From: Diphasiastrum complanatum
Taxonomy: Eukaryota > Streptophyta > Lycopodiopsida > Lycopodiales > Lycopodiaceae
DNA length: 64,000 bases
Reading direction: 5' to 3'
Assembly: GCA_029204225.1 (NCBI GenBank)
Contig: CM055108.1
Coordinates: 21,831,644-21,895,643, forward strand
Shown: positions 54,101 through 62,115 of the stretch, piece after piece
How the letters are laid out: every line of letters begins with the position of its first letter
Numbering within the stretch: position 1 is the stretch's first letter
Made by a program: the position numbers and the translations under genes
The notes under the pieces: model-generated
The model's input: only the letters and a program-made list of their open reading frames with translations
Told to the model about the DNA's origin: nothing
The model's database searches: none

Positions 54101-56251
54101 TTTCAAGGTGAGGCATAGTATCGGTTTCATCTCATGATTTTGCAAAGCTCTTATGTATTGCAGAAAGAAGCTGCAGCTGCACTTGAAGAGGAGGTCCGAG
54201 TCTTAAAGGTATGGGAGTATGACATATATTGTCATAGTTCAAATTGAATTTCTATATGCTTCACTGTTCAGAGTGGCACTTTTCATGTTACATTTTGACC
54301 ATTTGATGCATGTACTTGACTAATTAAGAAGATCTAGAAATCAAGAGAAGGTTACACCTACTCTAAGGAAGCGGATGGTGGACGCGAACGTGCGTCCGGA
54401 CGCGTCCGGTGTTTTTTTTTTCTTAATTTTTTTTTTGATTTTTTTGATGTTTTTAGAGTAAAAAAATTAAAAAAAAAATAAATCATGGACGCGGATGCGG
54501 ACTGCCCGGACGCGCATGTCTGTGTGACGGTGACCTACTCATGTTTTCATCTCTGTTAAAAGGACCCTCTACAAAGAGAATATGATAGTTTTAAGTTTCT
54601 TAAAATTCAATCTGGACTCAACATTTTGGCATTCTTTTGAACTTTTATCACATGTTTTTGGATCCAGTCAGTTAAAGGCTATGAAGCCACATGGGCTCAT
54701 TCCATTAGTCATCTTTCACAAGCTTTTGTATCATGTTATGGTGTGGGACATGCTTCCTCAAATTTTCTCAAATGGGAAACTGCCCTGTGAAAATTTTTAC
54801 AAAAGAATATATGGAAAAGGAAATCTGCTCGTACCCTTCCATATTTGATAATGCTCGTCTGTGCAAATCGACCTAATAAGCTCAAATCTTTCCCTTTTCC
54901 ATTTTCTATATTCATTTGTTAATTCCAAAGCAGTATCTTTCTTCCTGTATACCATTTTCTCTCAATTCATTCCTCTTTCTCCAATTATGGCCTTCAATTA
55001 TACAGTCATTTGAAACATGCCAGAATAGTTTTTAGCCAAATGATCATGATGGGTTGTTTCTGTCCCATCAGCTGTTTAGCCACCAATTAACCTGGGCAAG
55101 AATGCTGGGCTTTGTCTAAATCATTCTGTCCTCCTTGATTGGAGCAACTTAAAAACCTATTAATTATTCAATTTATGGAAGAGTTTTACCTTGGAGGAAA
55201 AACACCAACTTGTGGTTAAGCAACTGCACCTGCCACCAACCATAGTTGCCCGTGACCAAATTTAAAGAAAAAAACGTATTTTTTTAACCAAAAAAATTAG
55301 CGATGCTGAGTCTTCAACCTATAAAAAATTATGCTGGAGATTTGATTGATTGACAACCATCCAGCTATGCGCGATGACTGCACACGATGGCATCACCTGA
55401 TATGGTTTTCAGGATGATTTTGACAACCATCGAGGGATTCCAGATATGCGCGATTGAGACAACCATCCAGTTCCGTGCTTTCTTTGTTGTAGAATCATCA
55501 ATTTATTAACACTTATTGCTACTTTCAAATGTTCTTTATGTGATGTCTTGAATTCGTTCATCATGCGCATAATAAATCAAAAGAAAATTTCAAGTAATCA
55601 TATGTTAGTTTTAAGAAGCTTGATTCTGACTAGATAAACAGATACAACAAGATTTTCACAGAAAACTATACACATTCTTCGTATATCAAGATGCGTCCCT
55701 CAAAAAGAAGGAAGATGCGGCTTAATACCTGTTTTTTTATATTTAAAAAAAAAGCATTCTGACCCAGTACGTACCGGCCCAAAAGGGTCAGAGTGGGTTT
55801 CTAAGCCATCAACTAATCTCCTTAGTAAATCCTGAACATTTTTCAGCCTCACACATTTTTAGGTTCCTTGCATGAAATCACTTATTGCTGAGCTTGTGAA
55901 ACCTATGGTTGGCCTATTTCACTTTTTAGTGTGGATTGATATAGATAGACACTCATTCTGTATGGTTATGGCTAGATCCTGTTTCTTATCTATATAATTT
56001 TACAAAAATGTATATAGAAGGCTAGGTTGGGGTAAACAACACACCTGTTTTGATAGAAAAAATGGATCAAAGAAAGTAATAAAGTCATGTCATCCTTTTG
56101 GTCTCGCTTGATGCAGGAATCCCATGATACTTTGCTTCAGTCTTTAAGGAAGAAGTACAGTTCGTCTGTCTCAGCTCGAGCAGCAGCTGCTTTGCTTTAC
56201 CAAAATTGGGAAACTAATGGTGATGATGGTGCCCACAGGGAACCTTTGTAA
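29513..56251 (+). CDS. Peptidoglycan-binding-like, membrane, coiled-coil protein gene (8 exons)
   Basis: Joining exons 29513-30187, 32394-32443, 35972-36095, 52131-52326, 52595-53385, 53597-53731, 54164-54208 and 56117-56251 gives a continuous 716-codon frame; every junction has GT...AG borders and matching phase. Residues about 218-280 form a peptidoglycan-binding-like fold ([32 protein letters not shown]). Residues about 365-382 are hydrophobic ([18 protein letters not shown]), probably one membrane span. Residues 613-716 are a charged coiled coil. The N-terminus is rich in Ser, Arg and Lys and poor in acid at first, which could be an organelle-targeting peptide; that is inference. In bacteria the domain binds cell wall; its role here is not known to me. 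The third intron, of 16 kb, is full of Ty3 elements. Confidence 0.72.
30188..32393 (+). other. Host intron 1
   Basis: No coding exon or classified transposon was recognised. Near 31660-31940 the words CAGATCTGCA and GATCTG recur, ending in a 26-base perfect palindrome at 31912-31937. Confidence 0.55.
31912..31937. repeat. 26-bp perfect palindrome
   Basis: TTGCAGCAGATCG followed by its exact reverse complement, without a spacer. Confidence 0.95.
32394..32443 (+). CDS. Host gene exon 2
   Basis: A 50-base exon between TACAG and GTATGT encoding [17 protein letters not shown]. It joins exon 1 in phase 0 and exon 3 in phase 2, and continues the domain without a gap. Confidence 0.78.
32444..35971 (+). 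other. Host intron 2
   Basis: No exon was recognised. It holds a tandem duplication at 34025-34730 and short TTTTGCTTG repeats near 33850. Confidence 0.5.
34025..34730. repeat. Tandem duplication of about 0.35 kb
   Basis: 34025-34381 and 34397-34730 share TTGGAAGATCAGAGAGTGCA, GGCGGCCTGACGCTCCTCTT, TTTTTGGATTCTATCCTATA and GCTTGATGGCTTCAC in the same order, with scattered differences and small deletions. Confidence 0.88.
35972..36095 (+). CDS. Host gene exon 3
   Basis: After TCACAG it encodes [20 protein letters not shown], then [17 protein letters not shown], completing the domain. The donor AAG|GTCTGT is not ideal, and another nearby donor cannot be excluded. Confidence 0.75.
36790..37455 (-). 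pseudogene. Element G: Ty3 chromovirus integrase end and chromodomain, left half
   Basis: On the minus strand about 37030-37140 reads [20 protein letters not shown], the same chromodomain end as in E and F. Farther right are integrase pieces matching E at 38390 and 39060 (GATGAAGTCCATGGAGATA). It is interrupted at GTAGG by element E and resumes at 44040. Confidence 0.7.
37456..37906 (-). repeat. 3' LTR of element E
   Basis: On its own strand it begins AGTTATGGACTCGGCTC after the PPT and ends CATAACT before the CCTAC duplication. Confidence 0.92.
37907..37917 (-). promoter_or_regulatory. Polypurine tract of element E
   Basis: GTGTCGGGGAG on the minus strand, directly before the LTR. Confidence 0.85.
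37951..38154 (-). pseudogene. Element E chromodomain
   Basis: Beyond the TAG at 38155 the same frame reads [20 protein letters not shown], then [16 protein letters not shown]: the aromatic-rich chromodomain core that marks chromoviruses. Element F has the same domain without the stop, with glutamine at that position. Confidence 0.85.
38155..39474 (-). pseudogene. Element E integrase
   Basis: From 39345 the frame is open for 396 codons: [20 protein letters not shown] and [11 protein letters not shown] (zinc site), [13 protein letters not shown] (first Asp), [11 protein letters not shown] (second Asp), [12 protein letters not shown] (Glu), and the end [19 protein letters not shown] with FHVSLLR. 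The first part of the zinc domain lies in another frame (39346-39474), so one shift has occurred. Confidence 0.9.
39475..40587 (-). pseudogene. Element E reverse transcriptase and RNase H
   Basis: In the gag frame: [59 protein letters not shown]-stop-NVMN, then the catalytic [10 protein letters not shown] at about 40201-40212. RNase H gives [34 protein letters not shown] and [13 protein letters not shown]. Only TAG at 40264 and the upstream TAG at 40588 interrupt it. Confidence 0.92.
40588..42570 (-). CDS. Element E gag-protease ORF
   Basis: 660 residues from ATG 42570. Residues 125-300 are Ty3 capsid ([41 protein letters not shown]). The zinc knuckle [14 protein letters not shown] is at 352-365, with Asp at the usual His position (360). 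Residues 300-340 are Pro/Ser-rich. The protease has [11 protein letters not shown] with catalytic D445. The ORF runs into the RT connection and stops at TAG, where glutamine is expected (ALLY-stop-GLIVPSQ). Confidence 0.92.
   Translation of the reverse strand: MASSPTTPASHSGPLDEQFANMRDSLTLLSSRFDQMMTSFTTLQTGFATMQSQIDSLQPHGPGKAPVHSSFGSPFRLPSSSTSFGGGPHFPPNPPPGFPRPTAPESHFPRHLAPEPHFARDFRDRVQLATYSGSSDGNLLENWFAKLDTYFQIYPKTDPQKIQLAALHLDGCAATWWRVYQLDPDRDGLQLWPTFRRDLRHAMIDPQWLSRQRDIFCSLTQTGDLSSYTNQFMDLSYLFTDLQPIELISRYIAGLRGALRYDVSSFCPPTLVEAMSLASTLQHKYPDPAPFRFSRPRPSLSHLPSSAPSAPSTVVPTSSLTSPAPRPPPPRPAFVRRYTSAEFADIQQKRLCFHCKSPDDIARDCRQPLPTSTAVFYHEGTTPDESDIYIHISDEPDLSPEPSTDLLPATCHAQLAYATWTGCPGPRSIRLRVRITGREYIALVDTGSTHSFISSYVLSRIRASPIPAPQPLTVEVANSHSFPSSQMFQGLSYNIGDFSGQADLYIIPLERYDLILGADCFASLGAVTLDLAQQTLTFVHDAVTHSLAGIDSQADFQLISRKQFIRSLPKAHCAALLCVQRAAADSPVTTSPPAAVPQVISDLLHHYAFVFSEPTTLPPLRDVNHHIDLRPGSAPPSRPPYRMSKSERDEVELQITALLY
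42571..43577 (-). other. Element E leader
   Basis: A 1-kb leader between PBS and gag. It carries iterated TAGGGCGC words (plus-strand sense) around 43200-43350 and a block shared with F near 42620-42670 (GAGGACATAAGTCGTCAC). Confidence 0.7.
43578..43589 (-). promoter_or_regulatory. Primer binding site of element E
   Basis: GCTCTGATACCA on the plus strand, abutting the LTR end with no spacer. Initiator tRNA-Met type. Confidence 0.92.
43590..44039 (-). repeat. 5' LTR of element E
   Basis: Matches 37456-37906 almost base for base, with ends AGTTATG...CATAACT. Confidence 0.92.
44040..44420 (-). pseudogene. Element G integrase, right half
   Basis: The plus-strand words CCAACTCT, GATGGCCAA, GAAAACCAAAATG and TGGTGATTGACAACAA parallel element E at 39120-39380 (integrase N-terminal domain, minus strand). 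Joined to 37455 across the GTAGG duplication it restores the alignment (GGCGTAGGCCAACTCT). Confidence 0.68.
44421..44820. other. Unassigned intron 3 sequence between G and F
   Basis: No coding motif. It ends with TCATATGCTC, the target site of element F. The right flank of F continues with similar CATGTGTCA words. Confidence 0.4.
44821..45261 (-). repeat. 3' LTR of element F
   Basis: Aligns with the LTRs of E. It contains a short internal duplication of CTAAGCTATGAAAGCATCAC (near 44847 and 44884). Ends ATTTATG...CATAACT on the plus strand. Confidence 0.85.
45307..45540 (-). pseudogene. Element F chromodomain
   Basis: On the minus strand: IHQVRLHHS, a stop, then [40 protein letters not shown] and a terminal GLVAD. 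It is the same domain as in E, with the glutamine that E has lost. Confidence 0.82.
45541..46965 (-). other. Element F Trp-rich open region
   Basis: A 295-codon frame at 45999-46886 plus flanking frames is rich in Trp, Phe, His and Ser. A degenerate decapeptide, [10 protein letters not shown] (plus-strand word CCAAGCGATACGTAATAACC), recurs near 45601, 45962, 46621, 46850 and 46932. I recognise no family. It replaces the pol region expected here. Confidence 0.5.
47058..47513 (-). pseudogene. Element F open frame of unknown function
   Basis: In the same frame as the F gag-like ORF, separated by stops. The sequence looks protein-like ([51 protein letters not shown]) but matches nothing I know. 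It may be the continuation of the gag-like product. Confidence 0.45.
47440..47655. repeat. AGCATGCAAYRACATCA minisatellite
   Basis: Imperfect units with CAAAGCATGCAACRACATCA recur. Read on the minus strand in the frame at 47640 they encode repeated DVVACFD, DVVACYD and DVIACFD. Confidence 0.75.
47619..48200 (-). pseudogene. Element F gag-like ORF
   Basis: The ATG at 48200 opens [20 protein letters not shown], then one shift leads to the 47619-48143 frame with [40 protein letters not shown] and [11 protein letters not shown], resembling the capsid part of Ty3-type gag. An acidic Ser/His-rich tail follows. It is clearly different from the gag of E. Confidence 0.6.
48201..49448 (-). other. Element F leader with tandem repeats
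   Basis: It shares the block GAGGACATAAGTCGTCAC (near 48517) with the leader of E. The part toward the LTR (about 49080-49445) is a tandem array of units of roughly 80 bases with AGTAGGGCGCTGGACAGCCT near 49083, 49164, 49244, 49279 and 49358. Confidence 0.7.
49449..49875 (-). repeat. 5' LTR of element F, end deleted
   Basis: Aligns with 44821-45261 but lacks the first about 30 bases on the plus strand together with the PBS. It carries the same internal duplication. Confidence 0.82.
49881..52130 (+). other. Rest of host intron 3
   Basis: AT-rich with no recognised exon. A minus-strand stretch near 50280-50460 reads [20 protein letters not shown] and [15 protein letters not shown], which may be a retroelement scrap (possibly LINE-type). 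An AATAAAG word near 50160 could be an old LTR polyadenylation signal. Confidence 0.35.
52131..52326 (+). CDS. Host gene exon 4
   Basis: An open polar segment ([33 protein letters not shown]) ending at CCAG|GTGATT. The acceptor at 52130 is the only AG that fits the phase of exon 3, but it lacks a strong pyrimidine tract, so the left border is less certain. Confidence 0.6.
52595..53385 (+). CDS. Host gene exon 5, membrane segment
   Basis: Acceptor TTGCAG; opens [16 protein letters not shown] and then the hydrophobic stretch [18 protein letters not shown], followed by basic [20 protein letters not shown]. The remainder is polar with few conserved features. The donor is GATGAG|GTGTGC. Confidence 0.75.
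53597..53731 (+). CDS. Host gene exon 6, coiled coil
   Basis: 45 codons between TATAG and [26 protein letters not shown], then [20 protein letters not shown]. Heptad-like leucines indicate a coiled coil. Phase 0 at both ends. Confidence 0.8.
54164..54208 (+). CDS. Host gene exon 7
   Basis: A 15-codon exon between TGCAG and GTATGG encoding [15 protein letters not shown], which continues the coiled coil in phase. Confidence 0.78.
54365..54535. repeat. CpG-rich arms around a T-run/A-run foldback
   Basis: GGACGCGAACGTGCGTCCGG and GGACGCGGATGCGGACTGCC flank long T runs followed by A runs that can pair. It lies in host intron 7 and is probably a small foldback repeat. Confidence 0.5.
56117..56251 (+). 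CDS. Host gene exon 8
   Basis: After [26 protein letters not shown], then [18 protein letters not shown], ending EPL and TAA. The stop overlaps TTTGTAAGTTG, a near-perfect donor, so the gene may continue past this point. Confidence 0.7.
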   Translation, partial: ESHDTLLQSLRKKYSSSVSARAAAALLYQNWETNGDDGAHREPL

Positions 56252-58180
56252 GTTGTGACATGAGGTGTACAATACAAATTTTGATAGTTATTAGGACATT
56301 CTTTTCTCAGTTGGGAAGAGACTATTGCAAGTGTAAATACTGTATACTATTAATACAACAAATTGATTTCTTGAGCGTGCTACTGACAGAAATATCGGCA
56401 TCTGCTGTAGATTTTTTTCTGGCCCTTTATCTTTGTGTCACTTGCTTGGAGTATGTAATTTTTGACTCTCTGTTTCTCTCACAGCTCATACAGTGCTTTT
56501 AATCTCTACATGTAAACCTTCAATCTTTATACCCATTCAGTTCCACTAGATGCCTTTTTTTCTCCAAAGAGGTATACATGCAAAGGGGTCTCATTTACTC
56601 ATGTTGGCTGGTGGTTATGTAAGCAGCATCGGTTGAGTAGCCTCAATGGAAGATAGGTGTCTACTTCTCGGTCTGGGAGGCGGGGGCAATTGCTGCATAT
56701 GGAATACTGCTGTCTACAGCCATTTACTTCTTAGAAAAAGGGGGATCCTAATGATTCTTCCATTATCAGACGATAGTGAGATGTGCTGTTTGCTGTCCTA
56801 CCATTGCTATCTTTTGGCTGCTATTTATTACATTGAGAACCTAACCTTACAATCGGCCTCCTACTGATGAGTCTTAGCATCACGATTATCTTTCTCTGAC
56901 CAAGTCTCATTGGTGAACCTCAAAAATCCACTAAATTTGGTGAGACTTGTTGATTGGAGGCTATTATTCTTGCAAAGCAAGCAGCAAGCTTCTGTACACG
57001 ATTTCTGGTAGCCCAAGCAGAAATAGATACTCAACCCACATAGCCTTGGGCTCCAGCAGTCCTTAATTGACTCCTCTGTTTGTATCTCATTTGTTTCAGC
57101 TTCTAGCCCTTCCACTTTGCATTTGAACAGCTCTAGTCCCAAGCTTCTGTCAAATGCTACAAAGCTTTTTTGGGTTTACATTTGGCTTCTCCTTTCAAGG
57201 TAACTGAGGAGGCTAAATGCTCTGAGGAGGTGAAGTATTATTTTGAAGTTTGAACATTTATTTCAGAAAGGGGGTCTCATCTGATTAATTGCCAAATTGT
57301 CATTGTCATCATAATTTCCTAAAATAATATAGCTTCACTGGTCCGGTCTTGGGGCATTTTGTATGAGTACTACAACTATTGTTATGCTGGTGCTGGAAGA
57401 AAGCGTGCAAGGTAATTACATCTCTCAAGCTAGAACATGGATCAATGCAAAGACAAATTGACATGAAATGAAATCTTTTCTTAATCCTTTGTAGTTGGCT
57501 AAGTTGGATAAAAGTGAAACTTGTGCGCTTACTACGTTGGAGCCTTTTGTTTCTTCTTGGCACTTCTTTCCATACAAAAGTTTTAACTACGTTTTATAAA
57601 CAGATACCTTCTTTGCTAAATTGCAATATACATACGACATTGAGATTTTAGATGTACAAAGTATAATGTTCACATGCAATCAATTCTTATTTCAAAGAAC
57701 AACTATGTGTAAGGGTAAATAACTTAACATAATCACGTTCCAAAAAGATTTGAGTAAGATTTCAAAGGTCATAAATTTTAAACATTCTTTGTTTGTTTCC
57801 CATTTCGTGGTTGGTGCACACTTTTTTTGAGCAAATGATCCTTCCAAGTCTATTTTGCATTTATTTATTTGAGCATCAATTAACTTTGTATCTACTACAA
57901 TGACAACCTTGAAATAGCGGTCCGTTCCTATTGGTTCAATTGACTGTTATTTCTATTCTTCTTTTAAGTCATAGAGTGTAGACATTTCTTTCGTTGCCTT
58001 GTTTATCAAGCTAATTTTGTGCCTCTCTAAATTCTAAGAAATTAATACGAAAATCATGTTATCATGGAAAGTGGTGATGGTGAGTGGAGAAGCAAGCAAT
58101 AGAATGGCGATCGTCAGCAAGGAACACTTTTCTCTTATTGGTAGTGAACAATCCTTCAAATAGGTGTTTACTTAGGTTTT
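56252..58180. other. Sequence downstream of the host gene, unassigned
   Basis: It may hold the 3' UTR or further exons if the stop at 56249 is bypassed by splicing. No conserved motif or transposon was recognised. Confidence 0.35.
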
Positions 58181-58189
58181 TTGTTCATG

Positions 58190-58640
58190 CAGTATATTAG
58201 ACAAATAGGCAATTATGACTATTGAATCATGTATGCCTTAATAGTTTAAACAATTCCTTAGATAGTAGCATAGATGCTTAGACAATATCTTAGATAGTTA
58301 ACCTTCCCAGCAGCTTACACATTTTGTTAGATATTGACTTTAGGCAATAACTTAGACACTGCCTTTAGACTAAAATTGCTCCAAGGTCTTGCCTTAAATT
58401 GAAAGTGTGGTCGTGAAAGGGAAGGCATATGCCTTAAATACTTCCTTAGATATTGCCTTAGATACTGGCTTAGACACTTTTGTGACAATTCTTTAGACAA
58501 TAGCTTAGATGCTTAGACAATGTCTTGGATCATTGACCTTCCCAACAACTTAGACAGTAGCTTAGATAATAGGTTAGACACTTCGTTAAATACTACCTTT
58601 AGACGATATCTTAGATACAATAGCCTTTAGACATTTGGTC
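58190..58640. repeat. Degenerate TTAGA-rich tandem region
   Basis: About nineteen TTAGA words, mostly CTTAGATA or CTTAGACA, recur at irregular intervals of about 10-30 bases. They appear as higher-order GCTTAGATGCTTAGACAAT-like units. Confidence 0.75.
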
Positions 58641-59446
58641 AGCAAATGCCTTTGAATAAAACTCGAAGAGTCCCAAAGTAAATCAACTTTGAACAAAGTG
58701 CCTTGAGCTCAAGAGCAAAGACTTTGACATGAATTCTCGAATTGCGACTAGGGATTGTTCCAAGATGCTTCATTATACATTTTATAGAAGGTTATCTTCC
58801 ATTATACAAACTTGAGCATGACTAATTCGAGAAAAATAATGGTAAATGGAATAGCCATGCTATCACAACCACCTTAAACTTTTATCCAAGCAACAACAAG
58901 CCTCACGGTGACATCTAAACTCTTATGTCTGCGCACTTAGATCATGATAACCACCCCAATCTTAGTGTGCCTTAAACTACAAAATCGACACATTGAAACA
59001 AACTAAAATGCAATTCAGAATTGGTAGTGTTCAAGCATGGAGTGGAATGCAAGTTTCCATGGTTTACGAGTTCAGGTTGGTACTAATTCAGTAGTCCTAC
59101 TAGTGCCCTAGGTCGATTCTAGTTCCATATCAAAATAAAGACAGCCTAGAGTCGATTTAATACTAGGTCAGAATAACAAAGAGTCGAAATAGATGAATGA
59201 CTGAAATGAGTGGGTCGAATTTTTGATTTCAATCCTAGCGATCAAAATAGACATCACTCAATTTGACCCATCAATCCAAACCAAGAACCGATTTATTTTG
59301 CAATTTGATTTGACTTGACCCAAGGTCAATTCTATTTCGACCCTAAATTGGAACAATCTATGTTTCTGTAGTTTCTTGAAGGAATTTTGACCTACTTCTT
59401 GTTCTTTCTACTTTGTATTGGATTAGTGCATGGAGTAAAATTGAAA
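58641..59446. other. Unassigned, possibly part of an LTR of copia-I
   Basis: A minus-strand LTR should extend leftward from 59453, but no second copy is available to set its end. CAGGTTGGTACT-like and GTCGAT-rich text shows no coding. Confidence 0.3.
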
Positions 59447-59453
59447 GTCAACA

Positions 59454-59465
59454 ACCCCCTTAAAG
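59454..59465 (-). promoter_or_regulatory. Polypurine tract of copia-I
   Basis: TTTAAGGGGGT on the minus strand, followed by TGTTGACTTTC as the LTR start. Confidence 0.65.
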
Positions 59466-59985
59466 ATAACTTCATGTACTTATGAAAATTTAACATATTC
59501 GAAAATTGAACATGCTTACTTTCGATCAAAGGTTTAATAAATATATTAGCTACCATTAAATCTATGTAACAGTCAACCTATTTTGGCATAAAAAATTTCT
59601 CTAACAAAGTGAAACTGAATTTCAATATGCTTGGCTTTTGAATTAAAATGAGTATTTAAAGTCATATATATACAACCAAGATTGTCACAACAGATTGTTG
59701 TAGCTTTTTTTTGCATGAATAAAAAATCATGTAGCAGCAATATGATTCATACAACTTCTATAGCTACTAGTGTGGCTCCAATATATAATGCCTTTGTTGA
59801 AGACTGAGATGGATTTTTGTCTTTTGCTATTCCAAGAAATCGGTCCTCCTACAATGTAAAAGCAATATCCAAAAGTCAATTTTTTGAATTATGAATCACA
59901 TCTCAAATCAAAGTCAAAATATCCATAAAGAATTATTGGTGTTTCTACATTATGAATAAAATACATTGCTAAATCTTTAAAAGTG
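59466..59985 (-). pseudogene. Copia-I RNase H remnant
   Basis: On the minus strand: TFGYCFYIVGGPISWNSKRQ, then YIGATLVAIEVV, ATTICCDNLGCIYMTLN and SKAKHIEIQFHFVREIFYAK. This is a complete RNase H end of a second copia family joined directly behind that of copia-H. Confidence 0.8.
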
Positions 59986-60747
59986 ATGAGCTATCTCAAT
60001 ATGCTTTGTTCTAGCATGAAAGATAGGATTTATAGCAATTTGTTGAGATGCTTGACAATAGATGCAAGGGATCTCCTCGGTCGTCATCCTTCAAAAGTTT
60101 TCTTAGCCAAAGGAGTTCTTTTGTTGATGAAGTCAAGGCCTTGTACTCGGCTTCACAAGAGGAAAGTGAGATAGTATCTTTCTTTTTGGAAAGCCAAGAT
60201 ATCGCTCCTCCACAAATGAAAGTAGCAAATACACTCATGGATTTCCTATCCATCTTGTCACCTCCAAAGTCCGAATCCGAGTATGCCCTCAAGTGCAAGT
60301 TAGGTCCTTGATAGAGAATGCCAAAAAATCTAGTAGAAGAGATATATCTAAGTACTCTTTTGGCACTTTTCCTATGATGTATCCAAGGACCTTGCATGTG
60401 TTGACTTAACTTGCTTACACAATAACTCAAATCTGGTCTAGTGATTGTCAAATAGATTAAAGAGTCTATAAGCTTTCTAAAGAGTATGATGTACTCAAAG
60501 GATACTTCATCACCATCATTAGAAACTTTAACAACATGCTCCATAGGGGTGTCAATCCCTGTACAATATTTCATGCCAAACTATTCAAGAATGGAAGTAG
60601 CATACTTTGATTGACTTATAAAAGTGAAATCACTACCTCTAGACAGTTCTATTCCAAGTATGAACTTAAGAAGTCCTAGATCTACCATCTTGAATTCACT
60701 ATACAATGCAATTTTAACTTTTTTTATGCCTTCACCATAATTTCCTG
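59986..60747 (-). pseudogene. Copia-H RT end and RNase H
   Basis: From the RT C-terminal half (LTGNYGEGIKKVKIALYSEF, DLGLLKFILGIELSRGSDFT) through GMKYCTGIDTPMEH, YLTITRPDLSYCVSKLSQHM, YSDSDFGGDKMDRKSMSVF, AISWLSKKKDTISLSSCEAE and NPIFHARTKHIEIAHHF. One TAG stands in ILE-stop-FGMKY. The reading then passes into copia-I. Confidence 0.88.
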
Positions 60748-61581
60748 TCAATAAAGAACCAATATGATGATCTTTCCATCATTACACTTGATGTACAAAG
60801 AAGGTTCATAAGAACTAATCACAAAGCCAAGAGAGTAGAGATAGTTATGCAACCTAGAGTACCAAGCCCTAGGTGCTTGCTTAAGGCCATTTAGGTTCTT
60901 CTTCAAGTGGAAAACCTTGTCTTCCTCTCCATCCTTGATGAAGCCCTCGGGTTGCAACATGTATATCTCCTCCTCCAAGTAGCCATCAAGAAATGCATTG
61001 GTCACATCCATTTGAAAGAGGTCCCATTTGAACAAAGTAGCAATACAAATGATCAATCTAATAGCTACAAGCTTTGCTATAGGTGCAAATGTTTCTTCAT
61101 AATATCTGTCTTTAGTTTGAGGAAAACCTTTAGCAACAAGTCTAGCTTTGTACTTATCTATAGATGCATCTTGATTGTACTTTAATCTATAAATCCACTT
61201 ACATGCAAGTGGCTTCTTCCCATGTGGAAGGTATACAAGATCCCAAGTTTGATTATCTACTAAAGCATCAAACTCTACTTGCATTGCATCTCTCCAAACA
61301 TGTGATTTACTAGCATATTCAAAACTTGGTGGATCTTCAAGCATTGTGGTTAGAAAGGAGTAAGAGGTAGTAGGATTTGAGTCTTCCCTTTGCTTTCCCT
61401 TCTCAAGGTAGGTAAGCCTTGATGGCTCGTCCTTGTTCCTTGTAGATCTCCTCGGTCCCTTTGGCTCTTGAGATTGATCCTCCAAAAGCACATCTTCATG
61501 AAGCTCCTCCTCGGGTCTTGCAAGATCTTGGACACATAGAGGAATAGATCTTGGAACATTGAGATTCATCAAATAAGACAT
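60748..61581 (-). pseudogene. Copia-H reverse transcriptase, catalytic site lost
   Basis: 277 open codons on the minus strand: an acidic linker, then WRDAMQVEFDALVDNQTWDL, CKWIYRLKYNQDASIDKYKA, ARLVAKGFPQTK, FQMDVTNAFLDGYLEEEIYM and LNGLKQAPRAWYSRLHNYLY. The frame ends at IIILVLY, where YVDDL should follow; the next readable residues are LTGN in another frame. A small deletion has removed the VDDL codons. Confidence 0.9.
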
Positions 61582-62115
61582 CTTTACTAACTTTTACTTT
61601 CTTTGAAATATGACCAAAAATTCTATAACCTTTGCTATTTTCACTATAGCCAACAAAAATTTCTTTGAAAGAAGCTGCATTCTCTTTCTTTCTTGTTTCC
61701 AGAGGAATGTGGACATAACAAATACATCCAAACACTTTCAAATCTTTTACATTTGGCTTATTGCAATACAAGGCTTGATATGGTGAGATCCCATCAATGG
61801 CACTACTTGGAAGCCTATTACATAAATAGTTAGCACATGTTATGGCCTCTCCCCAAAATGAGATGGGTAGAGATGCATCTAGCCTCAAAGACTTTGCACA
61901 CTCACATAGGCTTCTATTTTTCCTCTCGGCCATCCCATTTTGTTGGGGTGTAGGAACATGTGTAAGTCTCTTTTAATGCCATTAGTCTCACAAAAATATC
62001 TCATCCTATTGGAGATATATTTTCCTATATTATCACATCTTAAAACTTTGATGCTAGAACTAAGTTGATTCTCAATAAGAGATTTGAGGTGATGGAATTG
62101 TAAATACTGTAGCTC
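61496..62115 (-). pseudogene. Copia-H integrase, 5'-truncated
   Basis: Starts mid-core with KSLIENQLSSSIKVLRCDN (second Asp), shifts, then TPQQNGMAERKNRSLCECAK (Glu in MAERKNR), VFGCICYVHIPLETRKK and FVGYSENSKGYRIF, with KVKVSKDVLFDE. Everything upstream (gag, protease, first Asp) is missing, because the element is cut near 62115. Confidence 0.88.

Noticed and set aside
55740-55800. GACCC...GGGTC with GTACGTAC as a regulatory hairpin
   Set aside because: Arms are short and imperfect, within chance expectation for an intron of this size.
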